Positions 1 through 11,777 of a stretch of 64,000 nucleotides of DNA are shown piece after piece (position 1 is the first letter of the stretch; every line of letters begins with the position of its first letter). Source of the stretch: Sipunculus nudus. Its lineage: Eukaryota > Annelida > Sipuncula > Golfingiida > Sipunculidae. A model generated the notes under the pieces. It did not search any database and was not told the DNA's origin. It saw only the letters and a list, made by a program, of their open reading frames with translations. Position numbers and translations under genes: made by a program. The DNA is taken from contig CM049306.1 in assembly GCA_026874595.1 (NCBI GenBank), positions 109,453,142-109,517,141 on the forward strand, read 5' to 3'.

Positions 1-2412
1 CATTTATTATTAGATAGACTGCCCCACTCATTTATTATTAGATAGATTGCCCCACTCACTTATTATTAGATAGACTGCCCCACCCATTTATTATTAGATA
101 GACTGCCCCATTCATTTATTATTAGATAGACTGCCCCACTCACTTATTATTAGATAGACTGCCCCACTCATTTATCATTAGATAGACTGCCCCACTCACT
201 TATTATTAGATAGACTGCCCCACTCATTTATAATAAGACAGACTGCCCCACTCACTTATTATTAGATAGAATGCCCCACTCATTTATGATTAGATAGACT
301 GCCCCACTCATTTATTATTAGATAGACTGCCCCACTCATTTATTATTAGATAGACTGCCCGACTCACTTATTATTAGATAGACTGCCCCACTCATTTATC
401 ATTAGATAGACTGTCCCACTCATTTACTATTAGATAGACTGCACCACTCATTTACTATTAGATAGACTGCCCCACTCATTTATTATTAGATAGACTGCCC
501 CACTCACTTATTATTAGATAGACTGCCACACTCATTTATTATTAGATAGACTGCCCCACTCATTTACTATAAGATAGACTGTCCCACTCATTTATTATTA
601 GATAGACTGCCCCACTCATTTATTATTAGATAGATTGCCCCACTCACTTATTATTAGATAGACTGCCCCACTCATTTATTTTAGATAGACTGCCCCACTC
701 ATTTATTATTAGATAGACTGCCCCACTCACTTATTATTAGATAGACTGCCCCACTCATTTATCATTAGATAGACTGCCCCACTCACTTATTATTAGATAG
801 ACTGCCCCACTCATTTATCATTAGATAGACTGTCCCACTCATTTACTATTAGATAGACTGCACCACTCATTTACTATTAGATAGACTGCCCCACTCATTT
901 ATTATTAGATAGACTGCCCCACTCACTTATTATTAGATAGACTGCCACACTCATTTATCATTAGATAGACTGCCCCACTCATTTATTATTAGATAGATTG
1001 CCCCACTCACTTATTATTAGATAGACTGCCCCACTCATTTATTATTAGACAGACTGTCCCACTCATTTATTATTAGACAGACTGCCCCACTCATTTACTA
1101 TTAGATAGACTGTCCCACTCATTTATTATTAGATAGACTGCCCCACTCACTTATTATTAGATAGACTGCCCCACTCACTTATTATTAGATAGACTGCCCC
1201 ACTCATTTAACATTAGATAGACTGCCCCACTCACTTATTATTAGATAGACTGCCCCACTCATTTATCATTAGATAGACTGTCCCACTCATTTACTATTAG
1301 ATAGACTGCCCCACTCATTTACTATTAGATAGACTGCCCCACTCATTTATTATTAGATAGACTGCCCCACTCACTTATTATTAGATAGACTGCCACACTC
1401 ATTTATAATTAGATGGACTGCATCACTCATTTATCATTAGATAGACTGCCCCACTCATTTATCATTAGATGGACTGCCCCACTCATTTATTATTAGATAG
1501 ACTGCCCCACTCATTTATCATTAGATGGACTTCCCCACTCATTTATTATTAGATAGATTGCCCCACTCACTTATTATTAGATAGACTGCCCCACTCATTT
1601 ATTATTAGATAGACTGCCCCACTCATTTATTATTAGATAGACTGCCCCACTCACTTATTATTATATAGACTGCCCCACTCATTTATCATTAGATAGACTG
1701 CCCCACTCATTTATAATAAGACAGACTGCCCCACTCACTTATTATTAGATAGAATGCCCCACTCATTTATCATTAGATAGACTGCCCCACTCATTTATTA
1801 TTAGATAGACTGCCCCACTCACTTATAATTAGATAGACTGCCCCACTCATTTATTATTAGATAGACTGCCCCACTTATTTGTTATTAGATGGACTGCCCC
1901 ACTCATTTATCATTAGATGGGCTGCCCCACTTACTTTTTATTAGATGGACTGCCCCACTCATTTATTATTTGATAGACTGCCCCACTCATTTATTATTAG
2001 ATAGACTGCCCCACTCATTTATTATTAGATAGACTGTCCCACTGATTTGTTATTAGATGGACTGCCCCACTCATTTATCATTAGATGGGCTGCCCCACTT
2101 ACTTATTATTAGATGGACTGCCCCACTCATTTATTATTAGATGGACTGCCCCACTCATTTATTATTAAATAGACTGCCCCACTCATTTATTATTAGATAG
2201 ACTGCACCACTAATTTATTATTAGATAGTACTGCCCCACTCATTTTTTATTAGATGGATTGCCCCACTCATTTATCATTAGATGGGCTGCCCCACTCACT
2301 TATTATTAGATGAGCTGCCCCTTTCATTTATTATTAGATGGACTGCCCCACTCATTTATCATTAGATGGGCTGCCCCACTTACTTATTATTAGATGGACT
2401 GCTTCACTCAAT
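1..2412. repeat. 28-bp tandem satellite array, truncated by window start
   Basis: About 86 head-to-tail copies of a 28-bp unit with the core TTATTAGATAGACTGCCCCA. The array runs from the first base and decays around 2390-2412, where the last unit passes into unique sequence. Units differ at a few recurrent sites (CATTTATT/CACTTATT/CATTTATC, GCCCC/GTCCC/GCACC). A marked run of variants (a GTCCC unit followed by GCACC or GCCCC units) recurs at about 411, 830 and 1278, spacings of 419 and 448 bp, or about 15 and 16 units. That indicates higher-order duplication. One unit near 680 has lost a base. Divergence rises toward the right end (GATGGACT and GATGGGCT variants), as expected at an array edge. 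No coding role is evident. Confidence 0.97.
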
Positions 2413-5400
2413 ATATTTATTACATCTTTACAGGCATTTGGGATTACAAACTTTTTTTCCCTGGTCAGCTTATTGCTCGGACTGTGGGTATCTGCTGGCT
2501 ACTGATGATTTTACTGTGACAGGGTATCTGATGTGTTTGAAACTGAAGAAAACTGCAAGGAAACCACTGGTGGGTGGGCTTTGTAATGTATCTGACAGGT
2601 CAAAGTCAGTCACAAAGCAGAAAGCCAGGTCATTTTATTGAACTCAAGATCCTCTGGGACTGGCACGAGGTCACTCTGAAGTTTATCAAAATATCTGCCA
2701 TTCCTTATTGTACAGATGAAAACAGTTCAAGGAATTAGTTCTGTTTGAACCTTAATGCTGCCAGTATTAGCCGAGGTATGTTTACTACATACTTTCCTTG
2801 GACAGGGCAAGATGTGTTTTCTAAGAACCTGAACAAAGAGCACACCCTGGTGATAATCTTCAGTTTTCATGTACCTCCAGTTTCTTTGACTTCTAAGTCT
2901 TGAATTCAGCAGTATGGCATATGTTCTTGTGTAAACTTAAAATTATTAAACATGGCAGAAAATGTGTTTGCCTATGATCTACCTAAAAATGATAGGTAAA
3001 AAGTGATCCAGAACCAGGGACTGGCAATTAATCAAGTCATCCTAAACAAATACGCCCTCTGTAACTGATCACTAGAAAAATCCTCACGGCATAATTAATT
3101 AATCACTAGTGATAGCAGGCTTTAGAATCCTGGTAAACTTAACCCTCTCATATTCTTTTCTCACCTTCTATCTCATAACCTGAATTTCTGGCTTTGAATG
3201 AGCTATATTTAGTTTGCAATGTACTGACAACATCAATGTAACAATTTACTGGAAAATGAATGCTGGATGTTCACTTTCAGGACACCAGCCAGCTGCTTGT
3301 AGTTTTGTACTAAAACTAGGAAACTAAAAACGATCACATCAGAGACACTAACATTACTCACCATTGGTCCATATATTCTTTCCTGCCATTTAAATTTGAA
3401 ACTTCATTTGCTTATTCTAGTTTTAAAATATCCAATCATTTATATAAACCAATCAAAATACAGTGGATTTTTTTACTAAATATGGCTCAACTCATTTTGA
3501 TATAATGAATATTTTATGATTGATAAATCCAGTATGAAGAATGCTTCTTCTGGAACACTTAAATAATACACTGTAATCATGTTCATGATCATTACCAGGT
3601 CCTCAGGGGCATCTATTTATTACAGGCACCTCCCTATTATGGAGAGCTGATGCAGTCATGTGAAAAATAAGATTCTGAGGTTATAAACCTTACTGGTACA
3701 GACATCTCTTATAACCGGGGGGGGGGGGGGGGGGGGTAAGGGGTCCACTGTTGGGAGGTATCACAGTATGTTACACACAATATATTCTATCAAAGAATGC
3801 AATAATATCGATAAACAATGGATATTCTGTGATTCACGGGTATTAATTCACCTGATATCAATTTCAATGGCCTAGACTTTTTTACTACCTGACTGGAGTA
3901 GGATTTTCACATCTAGAACATGGTGTATGTAAAATGAATTCATCTGATTTCTTCTTTTCTATTTTACCATGTAACATTATGATTTTTTTTTTCCAGATTC
4001 AGTGCATCCATTTTATCAGCAGCAATTAAAAAGTTACAAAAACAAATTTCCAGTGGCAGATTCAGAACTCAAGTGAAGTGCTGCATTGAGCGGTGACACC
4101 TTTATCCACTTACAGCTGTGGTAATCATCTGATCAATAATGACTACTCTGACAACCTGTCACGATTAATAATTCAATCAGTAATACCAGACAGCATAAAT
4201 GACTATAAATTCATGCATTTTTCCTGCTGTTTTGTGACAGTTGTAATGCCACATTAATAACAACCTCCAAATTTAATAAATCTCATCATATTTTTAAATG
4301 GTTACTAATTTAAAGATTTACTGGTAATGGTGGGATGTTGCTGTGTAAAACAGACATTGGAAATCAAATATGATGGTCCAGAGTTTGAACCCTGATAGAC
4401 CACTGAGGGAAAGTTTGTGAGATTTCCTTTGATGGTCCGCTCTTACTACTCTCTAACACCAGTAAATTTGTACTCAGATATTTGATCAAAAGACTCCATG
4501 TGAAACAAATATCAGGCCAAACCAAGGCTGCTTTTGGATTGAAAGAATGAGTCAGGGACCGTTGTTTTCCAGGAACGAAGGTTTTATTTTAAAGGATTTT
4601 TACCCTACCCCAGTGGTACCACTGTGGAGTTTATGAAAAATATCAAGCTTGCCCCAAAAAGTATAAAGTCAATGTTAAAAATGTGCAACATTCATGAAAT
4701 CTTATTGAATGTGGTTCTCTTACATGTTTGAATTCATATCTTGCGTTGTTTAATATGGCTTATGAGTCCTCAGTGTTCCCATTTTGTCACCAATCAGCAA
4801 CATCAAAACTTACTTTCCTCAGTAAAATGCAAATCACTTTAGTAAAGCACAAGAAACATGCATCTCTCAGTCTTCTTATGTTTCAAATCATGTGTGAAGA
4901 GTTAAAATAAAAAATTATGAAGATGGAAAAGTTTAAATTAGTATTACCATCTCAAAAGAGGAAAAAGTGAAGTATTTCCTTTTAAAGAAGGGACAACAGT
5001 TTTTCAAAGTATGCAGAGGCAGCATTGCAACCTTGTACCAGGCATTTAAATAAATAATGAATTGACAGACTTTGACTTGCTATGGATGTATTTGTGATGG
5101 AGTGATAGAACACAGGGATTCTGAAGTTGTTACATTTATTATGGAAGGATTAACCTGATCAATACTGGTGGCCCCACCATCCTTAGCCGGACCCGATGCA
5201 TTATGCATGGACCAATTAATTTCAATCATGAATATGCATGAGGACTTGGTCAGTTACAGTTGTTCAGCATCATGTAAATGCTAGTGGCTGATTTTATCAT
5301 ATATATTTTCATGCACTAATTCTGGGTGAATTTCAAGTACCATATTTATAATGAATCACAGTTTGGATATGTAATAAGGAGATTTCTCACACCTATGGGA

Positions 5401-8139
5401 TTTAAAAAGATTGATTACAATACTTTTTATGATATGCTTAATACTGCATAATAAGGGCAGCATCAGATAATTGTACTTTTTAAAATAAATATTATGGAAG
5501 TCCTCAATAACTGTACATGTATATTTGACACTGTTCAGTTCACACGACAGATTTTGAGTGAAAGATTAACACATGCTTTTTTATAAGAAAGGAAAGGTTT
5601 TTAAAAGATAAACTCAACACCATGCTGAACTCTGTACAACAGTTCAAATTTCAGGGTTTTCTAAATAAACTATTCAGGCCAGGGTAAAACATCTTAAAAA
5701 CATGAAAATCCTCTTGCTGGGGAGATTTCTAAAAGATCATAGTTTTAGGACTGGTACAAAGACCTCTGTAACTTTTGAGAAATTTTTCCCCCATGTCCTT
5801 TCAAGATGTCACATATTTTCCAGGATTAATACAATGAAAAATAAACAAAAATCAACAGCAACTCTGGGTGATTAATTTTTGTTTGCTGTTTCCTGTTTCT
5901 GCGTGAAGGCATATTCTTTCATATTTTAAAGGTAAACCCTTAAATTAATATTTAATTTCCCATAGTTCATGCAGTAGAACTTTTAAAGTTAGCATGAAAA
6001 TCCAGTTAGATTGACTTGCCTGTAACAAAGCCAATTTACCCTGGATGTATAATATATGAAGAGGACTCAAATAATATGAGTGTGTGTGCATTAATCATAA
6101 AGTGTTTATTTGGAGTAAAGGTCAGAAGCTGATAAGCATTTTTCTGTTTAGCCTGATACCTAAGCCACATTGTGCAAACCTGAAGATTTCTGAATGTGGT
6201 GGGCCTTATCATGTCAAAGTGAACGTGTGAGTTAACACAGAGAAGAAGACATTTCAGGATGACACGGTCATCATCATCATCTTTATTGTTATCACATGAG
6301 ACAATTCAGTTATCTGTTACAGTCAACCGCTATGTGCTGTTATCACGTTATCAAAAAAGATGTATATGCATGACGTAGCTTAACTAGATGACTGTAAAAA
6401 TATCCCTTCCTTTTTCTTCAAACTTTCATGGCTAAGACCTTTATATACGTTGTAAAATAAAACGTGATATGAGAATGCGAGGCATTGTAACATTTATTTA
6501 TTTAGCCTACACAAGTGTTTAACTCTTGTTCATGTCTGATTAAGTAATATAGTTTACTGTTCTTGTTTGGGGAGATTCATACATTTGTTCACATTGGCAC
6601 ACATTTAACATAATCCATAAGCACTTTTTATATTGCCCTCTTTTGTTTCTTTATATATATTATAATGTAAAAAGAAAAGTTTAATAAACGATGATGCATA
6701 TTTCATATAACAGACAAATAAATCATTTCAGAGGTAAAATTATGGTAAATATCACAATGAAATTTTCTTATCCATATTAAAAACTTTGGTTAAGTTTAGG
6801 GTTTTTTTTTTTAAATAAATTTTTCATTTGACAATCTTTTTCTATTTTCCTTTGAGAATGTACAACATGTGTGTGATACTAAATTCAAAGGAATGGAAAC
6901 AAAATATGTTCTCAGCCTAATTAGCTTTACAAGTGGCACATTTTCTGTAGGGGTCACATGGTGTAGGGGTCAAAGGTTCACCCATACAGCACAAACATGT
7001 TGTTGATCACACGGGTAAACCACAGCACAGAAACCAAGCCTTATATGGTCACTACCAAATAAACCAAAGCCAAGAAATCAAAACTAAAACACAGAAACTG
7101 CTGTTTCATGCTTCATTAAGATGTATATTTCAGTATATATAAAACCACATAATCAAGCGTTGTGAGTAGACATTGATGACTGACATGCTAACTGGTGGTA
7201 GCCTGATCAGAAATGAAACTGAAATTCAGCAAATTATGCAAATTTACCTGCCGGCAAGAGAGGCCTAAAAGTCAGCCTAAAAGGGTGGAAACAAAGGTCA
7301 GACCCAAACCCTGGCCATGGCAGTAAAATGATGAGCACAGATTTCTGGTGAAGCCCCATTTTGCACTAACTTGCAGCACAATGTGTATACCTTGTCGCAG
7401 CAGTATTTATATCACTGAATGTCACATGAGTCATCAACTGTTCCTTGGCATCCTTGCTGATATGTGTACATTGATCATTAAATGTCTATTTTTGTATCTG
7501 GCTCTGCAGTTACATTATGATTAGGGTTAATGTTTACCCTAAATCTATGGTTAAAATTAACAATCCCTTTCACCTTGTAAAGGTAGGTGTGAGTAATTAA
7601 ATGAAAGTGAGATGAGTCCTCTTACCTGTGTATATTTTGGATAAAATATTTATATATTTAAGGTACATATTGTGCAGAAATAAAATAAAATGCCACCTGC
7701 TTTAATCAGTTAAATGAGGTAAGCTACTAACTGCCCATATAGTTTATATTAAGTCATCATTGCTGTGCCCGTTGCCCTGCAACATGCCCCAGTCAAACAT
7801 CTCCAGTTTCTTGTGATTAGGAGCACCATACAGACAGGATGAAATGGATTGTATTGCAAAACAAACCCACTCTCTTAGCAGATAATGATAGAAACAATAC
7901 AATGCATATAACCCCTCTTTCATGAGGCACAGACAAACAACAGGCAAACTACCTGCATCTTACAGAGGAGAAGTGAGAATGTCAAGTTATATACTGCCTC
8001 TTGGCATACTGGATCATGAAAAGTCTTGCCTGTCCACTTGTAAAACAGACTGAAAAACGCCACACAAGCTTGTCCAACCATACCGTCTCGGCCATAAGTC
8101 TCTGTCCTTTGCAATGCTATATATAATTTAGAAGACTAC
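2413..8139. other. Gene-free, AT-rich single-copy-looking stretch
   Basis: I see no exon with a family resemblance and no long open frame. The frame at 2366-2641 begins in the satellite and has no recognisable features. The stretch holds a poly(G) run (3717-3736) and a TTTATTTATTTA cluster near 6490. If the minus-strand gene continues beyond its apparent stop codon, this would be its last intron or its 3' flank. Confidence 0.5.
3717..3736 (+). repeat. poly(G) run of 20
   Basis: An uninterrupted run of 20 G, the longest of at least six long G/C homopolymers in the window. Such runs can form G-quadruplexes and are a common cause of sequencing length errors, so the exact length is uncertain. 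Confidence 0.9.
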
Positions 8140-8143
8140 AAAA

Positions 8144-8400
8144 ATGCCTTAAATATACCTATCTCTGTAAAAGACAAGCTGTAGAAAGTGCCTAAGATAT
8201 GTTTGTCTCTGTATAAGACAGCCACAGAAAATGCCTAAAATATGCTTATATGTATATAAGACAGACCAAGAATATGCCTAAAATATGCCTGTGTATAAGA
8301 CAGACCTTGAAAATGCAGAAATATGTCTTTTACATGACAGTGAAATGCCCTAGTCATATCACTCATTCCCCCCAGAAAATATGCCTCACTCAAGTCGGAA
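8144..8400. repeat. Degenerate minisatellite, period about 43 bp
   Basis: The anchor (A/G)TGCCTAA recurs at 8144, 8188, 8231 and 8274, and as a weaker match near 8312, spaced 44, 43, 43 and 38 bp. Each is followed by a variant of GTATAAGACAGACC. Further eroded units may reach about 8560. The period resembles the 43-bp array at 18478-24075, but I see no clear sequence homology between them. Confidence 0.65.
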
Positions 8401-9787
8401 TGCTTCTGGAGACTAACATGTCTCGAATGTCTTGACTCAATGTCAGAGAGGTTTCTGGATTTTGTAAAATGCCTCATTATATCTGTAATATGGTAGAATA
8501 CTTCAGGAAACTGCAAAATGGCAAAAAATGTCTAGATGTGACATAAAAATGCCTAAATATTTCTGATTCATATCTGATTGCTCAGTGCGACTATATAATA
8601 CCAAAACAATTCACGTGCCTAACTCATGGCAGATTATTTCAGGATATTTTACAATGCTTAAATATGTCAGTTTTATGCCATATGTGTTTTCCTTGAGATT
8701 GTATAATGTCTTTAGTAAATGTGTGGCTAAGACCATAAACAGTATCTCAGGCCTGTCAGATACCAAGGCATGACTGCTCATCTCATACTACTTCTTGGGA
8801 ATACTATATCATGCGACTGTTGAGCAGTGTCCAGGGGCTTGCAAGGCAAACAACATAAACCGTGTGCTCTGTAACAACTGCTGGCTCCTGAAAACAGGAG
8901 GACAGCGTCCATGCTTCAGCCACCTACCAGAGTTCATCAATGTATACATACTCAATTTGTTAATGGAAAAATTATAATCCACAATATTCAAGTTTCTGGC
9001 TTTCAGATCAATGGAAGACAGGTATAATGACAGATATTTCATTATTTTGCTTTATGAATAAGCATAAATTTTCTCAAATAAATTATAATGCTCAAGATAA
9101 TATGCAACTGAATAAATGCCACACTTCATGTGCTGTGCCTGAGAACCTTACTAGTTTACATGAGAGCTCTGGTAAACTGGATGACAAGCTTAATAATAAT
9201 TCAATATAATGAACACAACAGTACAAATTAATCATATACACTTCTAAATGGTTTAAAACATATAGATTATGATAACACATTGCTAAAATATAGATTTACA
9301 AAAAACACTGCTTAAACTTAACATGTGAAGCAGTTTCAGAAGAGTTAAGAATACAGTGGGAGGCTGGAGGTTTCTGCTGTAGAATAAGTTCAGGTTTTAT
9401 CAGATCTCTAAGTGCCAATAAATAAGATAAACACTGACAAAAAAATACAGCTTGATCATGTATTGTAGCTACACGACTCTTGGAGTATGAACTAAAGTGC
9501 ACACAAAAAGCAAGGGATAGAGACACTTGGAAATACAGTGATGACACAAGAAAATAATCTGATAAAATCATAAAAATAGGAATAATCATTTCAACTAAGA
9601 TTCCGGTATAAATTCTATAATATTGCACATATTTTGATGAAATCACCCGCAACCATCAACTTTGATTGGGCCCCAGCTTGCCATCACATGACTAGTGTCT
9701 CTAGTGCCTTGATAATTACCAAATCGTCTTTTGTATTAAAGTGACCTAGGTATTGGTTAGTGTTTCCAACTGTCTCTTCCCACTGCT
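8401..9787 (-). other. 3' flank or 3' UTR of the CTTNBP2NL-like gene
   Basis: This lies directly downstream, in the gene's direction, of the last recognised exon. I found no AATAAA on the minus strand (TTTATT on plus) in this interval. That leaves open either a weak poly(A) signal or splicing of the last exon to an exon outside the window. Several short open frames occur on both strands, none with recognisable features. Confidence 0.4.
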
Positions 9788-11041
9788 TCACTTGTACGTT
9801 AGACAAACCTGTGATGTCTTTCTGGGGGCGTCGCCGCCTCCTGATACGATGGTAGAGCCCGGCTGACCTGAACTGATGGTGATGTTTTTGGGCCCTCCCT
9901 GCTGTACGTGGTGGATATTCTCAGCACCCTCTGGGTTAGAGATTGTTATTTTGTCTTTGGTTATTGTGATACCGAATTTCGTGGGCACCTGCGGCTTAGG
10001 ACCAGGGCCAGGGGTGGGGGAGGCTGAGTCGCCCCGCCCTACCACTCTACTTGTGTTATTCCTAGGGGTGCCCTGGGGCACATATACAGGTTTGTTAGGG
10101 GGCACAGGGGGCGGGGTTCCACGACCTGCAGGAGTTACTTTACGTGGTACGTTAGGGGAGGCTCCTAAGTTGAGAGAGATTTTAGTTCCAGTTGGTGTTG
10201 TAAACACTGCAGAGCTTGTACTCGAGGCTATGACCTGCGGACTGGAGCCTCCCATGTTTATCCTAGGTCCTGAATCTGAAGAAGGCTTTTCTGCAGGTAT
10301 TGGCTTTTCTATGTGAGTCTGTCTTGACAATGGCACATTGCTAGATGGCAGATGCATGACTGCCCTACGAACTGTTGTGTCACCCCCGCTGGCGGGCGGT
10401 GTCTGTGGCAAATCTCTCTCTGGCGATTCAAAGTGCGAAGCAGACATGGGGGACATGCCCGGGCCACGTCGTACTTCAGGTGGCGTGTTTGGCGGGGTGG
10501 ATTTATATGCTTTGGGAACAGGTTTGGCAGGTTGCGTGGGCGCCACCGGCGGGGCAGTCCTGTTAGTTACTCCACTACGGATCTCTATACTCTGAGGGCC
10601 ATCCATGCGGCGCTCACTACTACTCATCATTTGTTTATGTACAGCGTCCAACTGTTGTCGTAAGTGGAGGACTTCTGCTTGCAGTTCCCTGTTCTTTCCC
10701 TCCTCCTTGGCCAAGCGGCCTTTGAGCTGTTCTCTCTCTATATCAAACTCTGTGAGCTGTTTTTCTAAGGCAGCTTCCATCTTGAGGGATTTTTTACTCT
10801 CCTGAACTAAACCCTCTGCCATACTTTTTATTTTTCCTTTCTCTTCTTGGAGTGTATGTTCAACTTGCGAGCTTCGATGCTCAGCCTGTAGCAGTTTTTC
10901 TACGATTCGTTTGCGCTCCTTTATGAGCATAAGTGCCACCTGTTTGTGCTTATTGGATGTTGCTGTTTCTTCTTCCAATGCTGTCTGTGCCTTCTTCAGT
11001 TCCTTCTCCAGCTTCTTGTTTTGGTTTTTCTCAAAATCCAA
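9788..11041 (-). CDS. CTTNBP2NL: CTTNBP2NL-like exon 5: coiled coil and proline-rich tail
   Basis: The exon starts after a pyrimidine-rich TTTCAG acceptor and encodes LDFEKNQNKKLEKELKKAQ onward, 417 residues to the stop. The first ~135 residues are a charged heptad coiled coil containing EKQLTEFDIEREQL, very like the corresponding segment in vertebrate CTTNBP2 and CTTNBP2NL. The rest is low-complexity and rich in P, S, T and G. It has many SP/TP sites and the motif GTPPPVPPNKP (protein residues 485-495), which corresponds to the conserved GNPPPIPPKKP of the family, a candidate ligand for SH3 domains such as cortactin's. The open frame extends 29 codons upstream of the acceptor, but that part is intronic. 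Near the end, ACATCACAG|GTTTGT could act as a donor, which would remove the last six residues and the stop. Confidence 0.93.
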   Translation of the reverse strand: MDFEKNQNKKLEKELKKAQTALEEETATSNKHKQVALMLIKERKRIVEKLLQAEHRSSQVEHTLQEEKGKIKSMAEGLVQESKKSLKMEAALEKQLTEFDIEREQLKGRLAKEEGKNRELQAEVLHLRQQLDAVHKQMMSSSERRMDGPQSIEIRSGVTNRTAPPVAPTQPAKPVPKAYKSTPPNTPPEVRRGPGMSPMSASHFESPERDLPQTPPASGGDTTVRRAVMHLPSSNVPLSRQTHIEKPIPAEKPSSDSGPRINMGGSSPQVIASSTSSAVFTTPTGTKISLNLGASPNVPRKVTPAGRGTPPPVPPNKPVYVPQGTPRNNTSRVVGRGDSASPTPGPGPKPQVPTKFGITITKDKITISNPEGAENIHHVQQGGPKNITISSGQPGSTIVSGGGDAPRKTSQVCLTYK

Positions 11042-11427
11042 CTGAAATGGGAACAAGAAGGTATTAACAAATGACAAACCAGTATCACAGTAAAAGACTC
11101 TGAATATTAATAAATGAAATGCTTGCAATCATTGAAAAAGATCCAGTTTTTTGATCCAGTAAAGGTCATCCCCACTCCCTCCCCCCAAAAAATCCAATAC
11201 TGACTCATGACTGTAAACTTGTTTCATCACACGAATGACTTTGACCTGATGTACAATATTGAAGAATTTGGCACAACCAAGACAGCTGAGTAGTTAAACC
11301 TGGAACATGATAATTGCAAATTCTAGTAATTTACAGAGGAATAGACTAAAGCAGTAGCGAGATGTTGAGAAAGCTACATTTGTGTAGGGACAAAGGAAAA
11401 GAGACACAGAGAACAAGACCGACGCAC
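11042..11427 (-). other. Intron 4 of the CTTNBP2NL-like gene
   Basis: A 386-bp GT..AG intron (donor GTGCGT, acceptor TTTCAG) in phase 0. It is the only short intron of the gene and holds nothing else I can identify. Confidence 0.9.
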
Positions 11428-11535
11428 CTCCTGCTTGAGCCGTTCTCGCTCTTTTTCAAGCATATATGTGACATCATCCCCCTGGGCGGTATCTTGAGCA
11501 TGTTTCCTCTTTTCTTCTTCTAACTCGGCACATAC
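11428..11535 (-). CDS. CTTNBP2NL: CTTNBP2NL-like exon 4
   Basis: A 108-bp exon, 36 codons, with acceptor AAATAG and donor GAG|GTGCGT. It encodes VCAELEEEKRKHAQD followed by TAQGDDVTYMLEKERERLKQE. The block HAQDT.(E/Q)GDDVTYMLEKERERL is nearly identical to vertebrate CTTNBP2NL and is the strongest evidence for the family. It is part of the central coiled coil (protein residues 142-177). It is too short to appear as a long open frame and was found by following the frame from exons 3 and 5. Confidence 0.95.
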
Positions 11536-11759
11536 CTATTTGCAGACAATCTTTATTAGTGACATGCAAGAGAAAAGCATGTATACACATTAAATTACCT
11601 CATTATTATTACTGACAAAATAAAGTTTATGAGATATCATTCATCTTGATTGTTAAATATACAAGTACATGACAAGTAAATAGGGAAGAGAATTCCAATG
11701 GAATACAATGCAAAACTGAGGCATTTACATTCCACATCAAATGATGAAAACAGGAAAAT

Positions 11760-11777
11760 GGGGGGGGGGGGGGGGGG
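11760..11777 (+). repeat. poly(G) run of 18
   Basis: A homopolymer of 18 G on the plus strand inside intron 3, so it would be poly(C) in the pre-mRNA. Confidence 0.9.

Noticed and set aside
1-2412. CRISPR array
   Set aside because: Units are continuous 28-bp repeats without unique spacers, in a eukaryotic context.
2366-2641. 91-codon frame as a gene
   Set aside because: It starts within the satellite, has no family features, and the open length is modest.
4320-4410. SINE promoter: AGTTTGAACCCTG resembles a B box
   Set aside because: No matching A box at the normal distance and no tail or target duplication seen.
9876-10805. Plus-strand frames of up to 146 codons over exon 5
   Set aside because: They are antisense shadows of the GC-rich, proline-coding exon of the CTTNBP2NL-like gene.
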